A model generated the notes under the pieces. It searched no databases, was not told where the DNA came from, and saw nothing but the letters and a program-made list of their open reading frames with translations. Positions 7,397-15,476 of a DNA stretch of 64,000 nucleotides are shown in pieces; the first letter of the stretch is position 1; each line of letters opens with the position of its first letter. Made by a program: the position numbers and the translations under genes. The stretch is from Clostridium sp. (lineage in GTDB: Bacteria > Bacillota > Clostridia > Lachnospirales > Lachnospiraceae), in contig JAETQD010000007.1 of the NCBI GenBank assembly GCA_021770825.1, positions 1-64,000 of the forward strand, read 5' to 3'.

Positions 7397-7960
7397 GTGG
7401 AATTTTACCAGGAAAAAGAACAGAACCGTCTTCATGTGATCATTCATTGGATCGTGGATATTGTCGTGGCCATCACCCTGGCCTGCTATGTGGTATATGC
7501 CTTCGGAGGCCGTATGGAAGTGAACGGAAGCTCCATGAAGCCCTTATTAAACTCCGGCAACGTGGTGCTGATTAACCGCCTTTCCTATGACCTGGGAACG
7601 CCGAAGCGGTTTGATGTTGCCGTGTTTTCCCGCGGGGATTCCGGCTTAAATATGAAGCGCATCATCGGTCTTCCCGGCGAGACCGTGCAGATCAAGGATA
7701 ATCATGTCTACATCAACGGAGAGGTTCTCGAAGCAGAGGGAGGCCTTTCCTTAGCCACCATCGCCGGAGCCGCTGAGTATCCCATCGAGCTGGGCCAGGA
7801 CGAATATTTTCTTCTGGGCGATAACAGGGAATCCAGCGAGGACAGCCGGTTTGCCGGAATCGGCAATGTAAAGAGAGACCAGCTTGTGGGAAAGGCGTGG
7901 CTTAAGATTACCCCCCTTTCCGAGTTTGGACTGATTGCTTTACCAGGAGGAGATTCATGA
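7397..7960 (+). CDS. lepB: Signal peptidase I
   Basis: A 187-residue type I signal peptidase that removes signal peptides on the outer face of the membrane. One N-terminal membrane segment (about 14-36) precedes NGSSMKP with the nucleophile at S46. MKRIIGLPGE supplies the general-base lysine K87, and the LGDNRESSEDSRFAG box is complete. GTG 7397 follows CGGAGG at 7 bp. The last bases (ATGA) overlap rbgA, so it opens the lepB-rbgA-rnhB-yraN-pgeF unit. Confidence 0.96.
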   Translation: MEFYQEKEQNRLHVIIHWIVDIVVAITLACYVVYAFGGRMEVNGSSMKPLLNSGNVVLINRLSYDLGTPKRFDVAVFSRGDSGLNMKRIIGLPGETVQIKDNHVYINGEVLEAEGGLSLATIAGAAEYPIELGQDEYFLLGDNRESSEDSRFAGIGNVKRDQLVGKAWLKITPLSEFGLIALPGGDS

Positions 7961-8847
7961 ACATACAATGGTATCCCGGGCATATGACAAAGGCCAAGCG
8001 GGCCATGAAAGAGGACATTAAATTAATTGATCTGATCATTGAGCTGGTGGACGCCAGGGCGCCCCTATCCAGCAGAAATCCCGATATTGACGAGCTGGGG
8101 CAGGGAAAGGGACGGCTGATTCTTTTAAACAAGGCCGATCTTGCCAGTGAGGCCGGAAACGCCGCCTGGACTGCCTATTTTGAAGAGAAGGGATTCCAGG
8201 TCATGAAAATCGATGCAAGGCAGAAAGCCAGTTTAAAGCAGATTCACCAGGTAATCCAGACAGCCTGCCGGGAAAAAATCGAGCGGGACAGAAGAAGAGG
8301 CATTTTAAACCGCCCCATCCGCGCCATGGTGGTGGGAATTCCAAACGTTGGAAAATCCACCTTCATCAACAGCTTTGCAGGAAAAGCCGCTGCCAAGACA
8401 GGCAACAAGCCCGGCGTCACCAAGGGAAACCAGTGGATCCGTCTGAATAAACAGGTGGAGCTTTTGGATACTCCCGGTATCTTATGGCCAAAATTTGAGG
8501 ACCAGAGCGTGGGCCTTAAGCTGGCGTTTTTAGGTTCCATTAACGATGAAATATTAAATAAGGATGAGCTTGCCGCTGAGCTTTGCACCCATCTGACAAA
8601 GTCCTGCCCGGGCCTTCTGGCTGAACGGTATGGATGCGTGGAAGAGGGGGCCAAGGCCTTTGAGCTTTTGGAGCAGATCGCAAAAATGCGTTCCTGTCTC
8701 ATGAAGGGCGGCGGATACGATACATCCCGGGCAGCCAAGCTTTTGCTGGATGATTTCCGCGGAGGAAAGCTCGGAAGAATCACCCTGGAATTTCCGCCGA
8801 AGACAGCGGCTGAGGGAAAGGAGAATGACTGTGGCACGGACGCTTAA
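7957..8847 (+). CDS. rbgA: Ribosome biogenesis GTPase RbgA/YlqF
   Basis: A 296-residue circularly permuted GTPase needed for late 50S assembly. The permuted order is visible: G4 (LNKAD, about 57-61) comes before G1 (GIPNVGKST, about 127-135) and G3 (DTPGILWPK). The N-terminus IQWYPGHMTKAKR is typical. The gene starts in the ATGA overlap with lepB and runs 23 bp into rnhB, indicating tight coupling. Confidence 0.97.
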   Translation: MNIQWYPGHMTKAKRAMKEDIKLIDLIIELVDARAPLSSRNPDIDELGQGKGRLILLNKADLASEAGNAAWTAYFEEKGFQVMKIDARQKASLKQIHQVIQTACREKIERDRRRGILNRPIRAMVVGIPNVGKSTFINSFAGKAAAKTGNKPGVTKGNQWIRLNKQVELLDTPGILWPKFEDQSVGLKLAFLGSINDEILNKDELAAELCTHLTKSCPGLLAERYGCVEEGAKAFELLEQIAKMRSCLMKGGGYDTSRAAKLLLDDFRGGKLGRITLEFPPKTAAEGKENDCGTDA

Positions 8848-9511
8848 GGGAGAACGGCTGGAGAAAGAGCTTCTAAGACTGGAGGCCATGAAGGAATTTG
8901 AACATCAGTATGAGGACTGTGCCTTTATCTGCGGCATTGACGAGGCCGGACGGGGACCTTTGGCTGGCCCTGTGGTGGCCGGCGCTGCCATTCTTCCCAA
9001 GGACTGCACCATCCTCTATCTGAACGATTCCAAAAAGCTTACGGAAAAGCGGCGGGAGGAGCTGTTTTTGGAAATCCAGGAAAAATCCATCGCCTGGAGC
9101 ACCGGAATGGCAAGCCCCGAGCGGATTGATGAAATCAATATTTTAAAGGCCACCTACGAAGCCATGAGAAACGCCGTTGCGGGCTTAAAAACCGTGCCGG
9201 ATATTCTTTTAAACGATGCGGTTACCATTCCCGGCATCACAATCCGGCAGATTCCCATTATTAAAGGAGATGCCAAAAGCGTCTCCATCGCAGCCGCCAG
9301 CATTCTCGCCAAGGTCACCAGGGATCATATGATGATTGAATATGACAAACTGTTCCCGGAGTATGGGTTTGTAAAAAACAAAGGCTATGGAACGGCCGTA
9401 CATATCGAGGCTTTAAAAAGTCTCGGTCCCACACCCATCCACAGAAAGACTTTCATAAAAAACTTTGTTTCGGACCAATGTAATAACAAGGAGTCCCATG
9501 ACACAGAATAA
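8825..9511 (+). CDS. rnhB: Ribonuclease HII
   Basis: The 228-residue RNase HII, which removes ribonucleotides and RNA primers from DNA. The catalytic stretch GIDEAGRGPLAGPVVAGA gives the first Asp-Glu pair, and further acidic sites lie in NDSKKLTEKRRE and LNDAV. The ASILAKVTRDHMM helix and the GYGTAVHIEAL ending are typical. I chose ATG 8825 after GAAAGGAG. The frame stays open upstream into rbgA but without a site. It overlaps yraN by 14 bp. Confidence 0.96.
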   Translation: MTVARTLKGERLEKELLRLEAMKEFEHQYEDCAFICGIDEAGRGPLAGPVVAGAAILPKDCTILYLNDSKKLTEKRREELFLEIQEKSIAWSTGMASPERIDEINILKATYEAMRNAVAGLKTVPDILLNDAVTIPGITIRQIPIIKGDAKSVSIAAASILAKVTRDHMMIEYDKLFPEYGFVKNKGYGTAVHIEALKSLGPTPIHRKTFIKNFVSDQCNNKESHDTE

Positions 9512-9845
9512 CAGAGCCACAGGCAGCTACTATGAAACAAAGGTGGCTGCCTTTCTTGAAAAACAGGGAATGACCATTCTGGAACAGAACTTCCGGTGCC
9601 GGACGGGAGAAATTGACCTGATTGCCCGGGACGGAAGCTATCTTGTGTTCATAGAGGTGAAATTCAGGAAATCTGCTTTTGCCGGATATGCCCTGGAAGC
9701 CATCGACAAAAGAAAGGCCGCAAGAATCCGGAAAACAGCAGCCTTTTACCTCTATTCCCATAAACTCCCGGAAGAAACGCCGTGCCGTTTTGACGCGGCC
9801 GGAGTGGATGGGGAAACCATTACCTACATCAAAGATGCATTTTAA
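9498..9845 (+). CDS. yraN: YraN/UPF0102 nuclease-fold protein
   Basis: A 115-residue UPF0102 protein with an endonuclease-like fold (TnsA/RecB superfamily) and no settled function. The conserved core is NFRCRTGEIDLIARDG followed by VFIEVKFR, giving the E-D-ExK pattern. ATG 9498 follows CAAGGAG and overlaps the end of rnhB. It is routinely found beside rnhB in Firmicutes. Confidence 0.93.
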   Translation: MTQNNRATGSYYETKVAAFLEKQGMTILEQNFRCRTGEIDLIARDGSYLVFIEVKFRKSAFAGYALEAIDKRKAARIRKTAAFYLYSHKLPEETPCRFDAAGVDGETITYIKDAF

Positions 9846-9861
9846 TAACAGGGGAAAACAT

Positions 9862-10716
9862 ATGCCAATATATAACTGGAAACGGAAAGAAAGCAACACA
9901 GCAGTAACAGAAAAAACGAGAGAGGGCGTCACCTGGCTGTCTTTTCCGTCCTTGGAAGAGACCGGGCTGGTCACCCATGCCTTTTCCACCAGAATGGGCG
10001 GCGTAAGTAAAGGCGTTTACTCCACCATGAATCTTTCCTATACCCGCGGCGATGACCCGGAGGCGGTGAAGGAAAATTACAGGCGGATGGCAAAGGCCCT
10101 TGAGGTGGATATGGAGCGCATGGTGCTCACCTGGCAGACCCACACCACCAATGTGCGGCTCGTAAAGCCGGAGGATGAAGGAAAGGGCGTCACAAAGGAC
10201 CGGGACTACCGGGATGTGGACGGCCTGATCACCAACCGTCCGGGCGTGACATTAGTGACCTTTTTTGCAGACTGTGTGCCGCTATATTTTCTGGATACAA
10301 AAAAGAAAGCCATCGGTCTTTCCCATTCCGGCTGGAGAGGAACCGTAAACCGCATGGGAACGGCGACACTGGAAGCCATGGCACGGGAATTTGGGACCAA
10401 TCCCGCCGATGTGATTGCCTGCATCGGTCCCAGCATCTGTCAGGACTGCTATGAGGTGGGACCGGAAGTAATTGAAAAATTTGCGGATTCTTTCGATAAA
10501 AGTTATCATGACCGGCTTTTTTACGGAAAATCCAACGGAAAGTTTCAGCTAAATCTCTGGGAAGCCAACCGGATTGTCTTAATGGAAGCCGGGGTGCCGG
10601 AAAACCAGATTTCTGTCACCGACATCTGCACCCACTGCAATCCGGATCTTTTGTTCTCCCATCGGACGGCAGCGGAAAAGCGGGGAAATCTCTGCGCGTT
10701 TTTGTGTTTAAAATAG
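9862..10716 (+). CDS. pgeF: Laccase-domain protein PgeF (YlmD)
   Basis: A 284-residue protein of the polyphenol-oxidase/laccase-domain family. The E. coli member edits peptidoglycan precursors carrying L-Ser at position 1, and others act as purine nucleoside phosphorylases. Metal-site motifs are visible: LTWQTHTTNV, FFADCVPLYF, LSHSGWRGTVNRMG and CIGPSICQDCYEVG, plus TDICTHCNPDLLFSHR at the end. ATG 9862 comes after AGGGG. The much longer frame from 9679 is a shadow of yraN. It is the last gene of the lepB unit. Confidence 0.93.
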   Translation: MPIYNWKRKESNTAVTEKTREGVTWLSFPSLEETGLVTHAFSTRMGGVSKGVYSTMNLSYTRGDDPEAVKENYRRMAKALEVDMERMVLTWQTHTTNVRLVKPEDEGKGVTKDRDYRDVDGLITNRPGVTLVTFFADCVPLYFLDTKKKAIGLSHSGWRGTVNRMGTATLEAMAREFGTNPADVIACIGPSICQDCYEVGPEVIEKFADSFDKSYHDRLFYGKSNGKFQLNLWEANRIVLMEAGVPENQISVTDICTHCNPDLLFSHRTAAEKRGNLCAFLCLK

Positions 10717-10730
10717 GAAAAACCTTCTAG

Positions 10731-10758
10731 TGTATTATTTTTGCCGCAGACCATAATA
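10731..10758 (+). promoter_or_regulatory. Possible SigG-like promoter for the SASP gene
   Basis: TGTATT (10731-10736) and CATAATA (10752-10758), 15 bp apart, resemble the forespore SigG consensus (TGHATR, CATNHTA), though the spacing is shorter than usual. A 7-bp hairpin, ACCGGAG (10776-10782) with CTCCGGT (10800-10806), lies in the leader. Confidence 0.35.
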
Positions 10759-10831
10759 GGAGTGTAGCAAAAAACACCGGAGATCAACTACAAAATAAAC
10801 TCCGGTAATACAAAAAAAGGAGGCGTTTTAT

Positions 10832-11044
10832 ATGTCTAACACAAGTAATTCTTCTAACCGTGTCGTAGTACCGGAAGCAAAAGAGGCCATGGACAAGTTC
10901 AAAATGGAGGTTGCAACCGAGTTAGGTGTGCCGCTTACCAACGGCTACAACGGTAACCTTACTTCCTATCAGAACGGCAGCGTCGGCGGCTATATGGTAA
11001 AGAAGATGATCGAGGCACAGGAAAAGCAGATGGCCGGTAAATAA
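10832..11044 (+). CDS. Alpha/beta-type small acid-soluble spore protein
   Basis: A 70-residue alpha/beta SASP, which coats forespore DNA, drives it to an A-like form resistant to UV, and is cut by GPR at germination. The first conserved helix reads VPEAKEAMDKFKMEVATELGV and includes the EVATE-type GPR site (written here in parts: VPEAKEAMDKFK, MEVATELGV). The second region has YNGNLTSYQNGSVGG and MVKKMIEAQEKQM. AAAAAAAGGAGG stands 8 bp before the ATG. Monocistronic, with its own terminator. It shows that the host forms spores. Confidence 0.95.
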   Translation: MSNTSNSSNRVVVPEAKEAMDKFKMEVATELGVPLTNGYNGNLTSYQNGSVGGYMVKKMIEAQEKQMAGK

Positions 11045-11062
11045 GCCATAAAATAAACATGA

Positions 11063-11107
11063 GAGTCCTCCCCATCAGACGGATCGCTGGTGGAGGGGAT
11101 TCTTTTT
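11063..11107 (+). terminator. Terminator after the SASP gene
   Basis: A long imperfect 16-bp stem (11063-11078 with 11087-11102, one mismatch and a few G-T pairs) is followed by five T. Confidence 0.9.
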
Positions 11108-11125
11108 ATTTTGTTCAAAAACCGC

Positions 11126-11154
11126 TTGTATATCGAAGATGTTGATATTATAAT
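11126..11154 (+). promoter_or_regulatory. Promoter for rsmD-coaD
   Basis: TTGTAT (11126-11131), 17 bp, TATAAT (11149-11154), ending 29 bp before rsmD. Confidence 0.8.
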
Positions 11155-11183
11155 GTTAGGGAATACATGGAATGAGGTAATTT

Positions 11184-11750
11184 ATGAGAGTAATTGCAGG
11201 CAGCGCACGAAGGCTGCTTTTAAAGACTGTGGAGGGAATGGAAACAAGGCCCACCACGGACCGGATAAAAGAAACCCTGTTCAACATGATCCAGAACGAT
11301 CTTTACGGATGCGCTTTTCTGGATTTATTTGCGGGAAGCGGGGCCATCGGCATTGAGGCCTTAAGCCGCGGAGCGAAGGAGGCCGTTTTCATCGACATTG
11401 GAAGCAGGCAGATTTCCTGCATCCGCGATAATTTAAAGACCACGAAGCTGGAAGAAAAAGCAAAGGTAATGGCCACAGACGTCTTTTCGGGCCTTTCCCT
11501 TCTGGCAAAACAGGGGCGCAGTTTCGATTTTATTTTTATGGATCCGCCCTATGACCATATGCTGGAAAAGCAGGTTTTAGAGTCCATAAAGGATTCGTCC
11601 CTGATCCATGAGGATACGGTCATCATCGTGGAAGCGTCCCTGAACACCGATTTTTCCTGGGCGGCCCCCATGGGCTATCAGGTCCTCCGCAGTAAGGAAT
11701 ATAAAACCAACAAACACGTATTCCTCACAAAAAAGACCGGAAATCCATAG
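11184..11750 (+). CDS. rsmD: 16S rRNA (guanine-966-N2)-methyltransferase RsmD
   Basis: A 188-residue SAM-dependent methyltransferase that makes m2G966 in 16S rRNA. It begins MRVIAGSARRLLLKT and has RPTTDRIKETLFNM, the SAM motif LDLFAGSGAIGIEALSRGA and the catalytic DPPY box (about 119-122). It lies 22 bp before coaD, the same rsmD-coaD order as ylbH-coaD in Bacillus. Confidence 0.96.
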   Translation: MRVIAGSARRLLLKTVEGMETRPTTDRIKETLFNMIQNDLYGCAFLDLFAGSGAIGIEALSRGAKEAVFIDIGSRQISCIRDNLKTTKLEEKAKVMATDVFSGLSLLAKQGRSFDFIFMDPPYDHMLEKQVLESIKDSSLIHEDTVIIVEASLNTDFSWAAPMGYQVLRSKEYKTNKHVFLTKKTGNP

Positions 11751-11772
11751 AAAAAAGTAACGGAGAAACCCT

Positions 11773-12270
11773 ATGAAAAAAGCAATTTATCCGGGCAGCT
11801 TTGACCCTGTTACATTAGGACATATTGATGTGATTGAAAGAGCCTCCAAGCTCTTTGACCATTTAATCATCGGCGTTCTCAACAACAGCGCGAAAACTCC
11901 ATTGTTTTCCGTGGAAGAACGTGTTAAAATGTTAAAAGAGGTGACAAAGCATCTGACCAACGTGGAAGTGAAAAGCTTTGGCGGCCTGACGGTGGATTTT
12001 GCCAGAGAGTGCGGAGCCAACGGACTGGTCCGCGGACTCCGGGCGGTCACTGACTTTGAATATGAGCTCCAGATTGCTCAGTTAAACCGGGTCATTGCCC
12101 CGGAAATTGACACTGTATTTTTGACTACCAATTTGAACTATGCCTATCTAAGCTCCAGCTCCGTAAAAGAGGTGGCGGCCTACGGCGGGGACATTTCCAG
12201 TTTTGTTACCCCCTATGTGGAAGAAGAGGTACATAAGAAATTAAATGTCCGAGTAAAGGGAAAGGAATAA
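11773..12270 (+). CDS. coaD: Phosphopantetheine adenylyltransferase
   Basis: The 165-residue CoaD, the penultimate enzyme of coenzyme A synthesis (4'-phosphopantetheine + ATP to dephospho-CoA). The nucleotidyltransferase TLGH motif sits in [32 protein letters not shown] and the [11 protein letters not shown] loop are also present. Ribosome-binding GGAGAA precedes ATG. It is followed after 10 bp by the coiled-coil gene. Confidence 0.97.
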   Translation: MKKAIYPGSFDPVTLGHIDVIERASKLFDHLIIGVLNNSAKTPLFSVEERVKMLKEVTKHLTNVEVKSFGGLTVDFARECGANGLVRGLRAVTDFEYELQIAQLNRVIAPEIDTVFLTTNLNYAYLSSSSVKEVAAYGGDISSFVTPYVEEEVHKKLNVRVKGKE

Positions 12271-12280
12271 GGAGAAGATT

Positions 12281-12853
12281 ATGAGCAGAATCGAACAGTT
12301 AATCAGTGAAATTGAAGAATATATTGACAGTTGTAAATTCCAGCCGCTGTCCACAACGAAAATCATCGTAAACAAGGAAGAGCTGGAAGAGCTTTTGGTG
12401 GAACTGCGCCTTCGGGTACCTGACGAAATCAAACAGTACCAGAAAATCATTAGTAACCAGGAAGCCATCCTCTCCGACGCCCACTCCAAGGCCGATGCCA
12501 TGCTGGCAGAAGCCACAGCCCAGACCAACGAGCTGGTCAACGAGCATGAAATCATGCAGAAGGCCTATGCCCATGCCAACGAGGTGATCGCCCAGGCCCA
12601 GGCTCAGGCCCAGGCCATCGTGGACAACGCCGTAAATGATGCCAACAACATCCGCCAGGGCTCCATCCAGTACACGGACGACATGTTAAAGAGCTTACAG
12701 ACCATCATCAACCACACCATGGAGGGTGCCCAGGGTCGTTTTGATGCCTTTATGAGCTCCATGCGCTCCAGCTACGACATCGTTTCCTCCAACCGGAAAG
12801 AGCTGTCCGGAGGAGTGATCACGGAAAAGGAGCCGGAGGAAAACGGCCAGTAA
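12281..12853 (+). CDS. Coiled-coil protein next to coaD
   Basis: A 190-residue soluble protein I cannot assign to a named gene. It resembles the coiled-coil proteins sometimes labelled ATPase or vacuolar H+-ATPase subunit H in Clostridia and has a DivIVA-like look. Residues 1-55 are mixed; 55-150 are a long coiled coil with an AQAQAQAQAIVDNAVNDA repeat; the last 25 are acidic. A spacing or scaffold role in division or sporulation is a guess. Clean RBS (AAGGAGAAG) and a position directly behind coaD suggest co-transcription. It ends with zero spacing against the converging ylbJ. Confidence 0.6.
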   Translation: MSRIEQLISEIEEYIDSCKFQPLSTTKIIVNKEELEELLVELRLRVPDEIKQYQKIISNQEAILSDAHSKADAMLAEATAQTNELVNEHEIMQKAYAHANEVIAQAQAQAQAIVDNAVNDANNIRQGSIQYTDDMLKSLQTIINHTMEGAQGRFDAFMSSMRSSYDIVSSNRKELSGGVITEKEPEENGQ

Positions 12854-13825
12854 TTAACTGCCATACGTTAAAATATAAAAGAGGCCAGCGGACAGACTTC
12901 CGTGGAGCAGCTTCCAGAAAAAATATTGCCGGATGGATAATCCGGCATTTTTTTTCATGCCTTCGGCTTCCGGAGACCCTGAGACAGAAATTACGGACTT
13001 TGTTTGAAAAAGGCCGGAAAAGCCCCCAAAGGTCAGGGCAAATACCGAAAGCATACCGGAAACGGGAAAAGCCCGGGAGGCTGCTGCCTCCCGGATTCCT
13101 GTGGTCATTTCCATGGATGCAATCAGAATCATCCGAATCCACGCGGGAATCCATGCCATGTGACGCAAAAACACAATAAGAATCGAAAACAGCATCAGGT
13201 ATCCGCCAATTTTACATAAGACCTCCACCGCCGACAGAATGGTTTCATCGGCAGAGGAGTTCTGCCGGGATTTGGGACTGTCCAACCCTTCCGTCCGGCG
13301 GTCCAAGGGGGCTTTCCGGACGGTTCTGCGGGAAAAATAGACGGCTTTTGCCAGAATTGCCAGAAAGAGAACCGGGACATAGACGGAAAGCAGAAGCCTG
13401 GAAGCGGCCGCATCCGCCGCAAAAAACGGATACACATAGCCAAGCAAAAACATGGGGCTTGGGTGGTTGCAGACGGCCATGAGAAAGTTTCCTTCCCTTT
13501 GGGAAATTCTTCCCTCACGGAGGAAGTCCGCACAGGTCTTTGCTCCCATGGGATACCCGCACAGAAGCCCCGACACCAGCACATAGCATCCCTCTCTTGT
13601 AAGGGGAAAAAAGGGATGTAAAACCAGGTAAAAGGGCGTCATGAGGGCAGAGATTCCGCCTCCGGCAACGATCATGCCGGAAAGCACCATAAAGGGAAAC
13701 AGGGCCGGAACCACAGAGGTGTACCACAAAAGCAGCCCGTATTTGGCTCCTTCCGTCACATACCCGGCACGAAAAAGCATGAGAATCAAAATGAAACAAA
13801 GACAGACGGATTTTTTCATGTCCAC
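12854..13825 (-). CDS. ylbJ: Sporulation integral membrane protein YlbJ
   Basis: A 323-residue multi-pass membrane protein with nucleoside-recognition/gate domains, the YlbJ family needed for spore maturation in Bacillus. Typical segments are LLLWYTSVVPALFPFMVLSG, SGLLCGYPMGAKTCADFL and NHPSPMFLLGYV. Its place beside rsmD-coaD matches the ylbH-coaD-ylbJ neighbourhood in Bacillus, though here it is inverted. The start may be GTG 13825 or ATG 13819, and the RBS (GGTGG) is weak, as for genes read by sporulation sigma factors. Its stop abuts the stop of the coiled-coil gene. Confidence 0.88.
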   Translation of the reverse strand: MDMKKSVCLCFILILMLFRAGYVTEGAKYGLLLWYTSVVPALFPFMVLSGMIVAGGGISALMTPFYLVLHPFFPLTREGCYVLVSGLLCGYPMGAKTCADFLREGRISQREGNFLMAVCNHPSPMFLLGYVYPFFAADAAASRLLLSVYVPVLFLAILAKAVYFSRRTVRKAPLDRRTEGLDSPKSRQNSSADETILSAVEVLCKIGGYLMLFSILIVFLRHMAWIPAWIRMILIASMEMTTGIREAAASRAFPVSGMLSVFALTFGGFSGLFQTKSVISVSGSPEAEGMKKNAGLSIRQYFFWKLLHGSLSAGLFYILTYGS

Positions 13826-13872
13826 CGGAATAGAGTTTTCTTGATACAGCTTATGAACGGGGCATCCGTCTT

Positions 13873-14670
13873 ATGAAATTTCTGTTTCTGCTTCTTCTGG
13901 TCCTTTTTAACTCTTCCCTTATAGGGGCCATGGACTCCTACACCGGGTATGACAGTCTGGTTTCCTATTGCTGGGAAACCGATGCCTTCCGTTCCCTGAA
14001 ACTGGGGAAAGGGACGGTGACACAGGATTTCGTGGACTGTGAAGAGCTGGCAGCCCGTATGATCGAAAACGGTTTCGATCTCACGAAAGAAGCAGGGCAT
14101 TCCTTTTCTCTGCGGCTTCCGGTTAAGAAACCAGAAGAATTTTTCCGGCTATGTGAGGTATACCACAGTATTTTCGATGATTTGGCGGTTTTTCCGGTCC
14201 CGGAAAGCACCGTCCTTTCTACGGCAGACATTTCCTATGAAAACGGCTGGATGGAACCGCGGACCTATGGAGGGGAGCGGGGCCATGAAGGCTGCGATCT
14301 CATGGGCGGAACCAATACCCCCGGCCTTTATCCGGTGGTCAGCATCACGGACGGAGTGGTGGAGCAGGCCGGATGGCTCCCAAAGGGCGGTCTTCGGATT
14401 GGGATTCGGGCCCCTGGAGGCGCCTACTTTTATTATGCCCACCTTTCTGCCTATGCCGGGGAATGGGAAGAGGGGACCCCGGTAAAAGCAGGAGAACTTC
14501 TGGGATTTATGGGAGATTCCGGATACGGCCCCGAGGGCACCACCGGGCAGTTTCCGGTCCATCTCCACCTGGGAATCTACATAAAAACAGAGCATTATGA
14601 GGAGCTTTCCGTGAATCCCTACTGGATTTTAAAATACCTGGAGCAGTACCGCACCAGGGCAGCTTACTGA
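13873..14670 (+). CDS. Secreted M23-family peptidase
   Basis: A 265-residue exported LytM/M23 metallopeptidase-type protein. Residues 1-19 are a signal peptide or anchor (KFLFLLLLVLFNSS). The C-terminal domain carries HEGCD (H138, D142) and HLHLG (H230, H232), the zinc ligands, so the enzyme looks catalytically complete. Likely role: peptidoglycan cross-bridge hydrolysis. It is divergent from ylbJ across only 47 bp, which suggests a sporulation link, but I see no convincing sporulation promoter. Confidence 0.85.
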   Translation: MKFLFLLLLVLFNSSLIGAMDSYTGYDSLVSYCWETDAFRSLKLGKGTVTQDFVDCEELAARMIENGFDLTKEAGHSFSLRLPVKKPEEFFRLCEVYHSIFDDLAVFPVPESTVLSTADISYENGWMEPRTYGGERGHEGCDLMGGTNTPGLYPVVSITDGVVEQAGWLPKGGLRIGIRAPGGAYFYYAHLSAYAGEWEEGTPVKAGELLGFMGDSGYGPEGTTGQFPVHLHLGIYIKTEHYEELSVNPYWILKYLEQYRTRAAY

Positions 14671-14679
14671 CGGAAAAGG

Positions 14680-14708
14680 TTGTACTTTCCCGCGGATTTT
14701 GATATGAT
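14680..14708 (+). promoter_or_regulatory. Promoter for the pseudouridine synthase operon
   Basis: TTGTAC (14680-14685), 17 bp, TATGAT (14703-14708), about 34 bp before the ATG. Confidence 0.75.
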
Positions 14709-14741
14709 AATAGATACATGCGAAAAAGGAAGGAACGAAAC

Positions 14742-15476
14742 ATGGCAGAAAAAGAAATCCGCCTGGACAAATTTCTGGCTGACATGGGGAAGGGAACCAG
14801 GAGCCAGTTAAAGGAGGCCGCCAGGAAGGGGCGCATATCCGTAAACGGAGAGGTGGTAAAAAGCGCCGATAAAAAGATAAAAATTCCCGGGGATACGGTG
14901 GTGTTTGACGGAAATCCCGTCTCCTATGTGACCATGGAATATTTCATGTTAAATAAGCCCCAGGGAGTCCTTTCCGCCACAGAGGATAAACGGCACCGGA
15001 CTGTTTTGGACCTGATTGACCAGAAAAACCGGAAGGATTTGTTTCCCGTGGGCCGGCTGGATTTGGATACGGAGGGACTTCTTTTAATTACCAACGACGG
15101 AGCCCTGTCCCATAAGCTCCTGGCGCCGAAAAGCCATGTGGATAAAGTATATTTTGCCCGCTGCGCCGGAAAGGTTCCGGAATCGGCCGTATCTTCCTTT
15201 GCGGAGGGACTTCTTTTGCCGGACGGTCTCAAATGCCTTCCGGCAGTTCTTAAGATTTTGTCCGTGAGAGAAGAGGGAGAGAGCGAAACGGAAGTCCTGC
15301 TTACCATCCGTGAGGGAAAATTCCATCAGGTGAAGCGGATGATGGAGGCCGTCGGCTGTCCGGTCCTTTTCTTAAAGCGCCTGACCATGGGCCCCCTTAC
15401 ACTGGATGAATCCTTAAAACCGGGAGAATACAGGCCTCTCACCAAACAGGAATTGGAGTTATTGAATCAGTTATGA
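14742..15476 (+). CDS. RsuA/RluB-type pseudouridine synthase
   Basis: A 244-residue rRNA pseudouridine synthase. An N-terminal S4 domain (about 5-60, IRLDKFLADMGKGTRSQLKE) precedes the catalytic domain with GRLDLDTEGLLL holding the active Asp. FHQVKRMMEAVGCPVLFLKR is the RsuA-family ending. Target could be U516 of 16S rRNA (RsuA) or 23S (RluB); the sequence alone does not decide. ATG 14742 has AAGGAAGGA at 8 bp, so the upstream ATG at 14718 is rejected. ATGA overlap with the next gene. Confidence 0.9.
   Translation: MAEKEIRLDKFLADMGKGTRSQLKEAARKGRISVNGEVVKSADKKIKIPGDTVVFDGNPVSYVTMEYFMLNKPQGVLSATEDKRHRTVLDLIDQKNRKDLFPVGRLDLDTEGLLLITNDGALSHKLLAPKSHVDKVYFARCAGKVPESAVSSFAEGLLLPDGLKCLPAVLKILSVREEGESETEVLLTIREGKFHQVKRMMEAVGCPVLFLKRLTMGPLTLDESLKPGEYRPLTKQELELLNQL

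Noticed and set aside
9679..9861. Extended start for PgeF within yraN
   Set aside because: It is a shadow frame of yraN with no family similarity; ATG 9862 has its own site.
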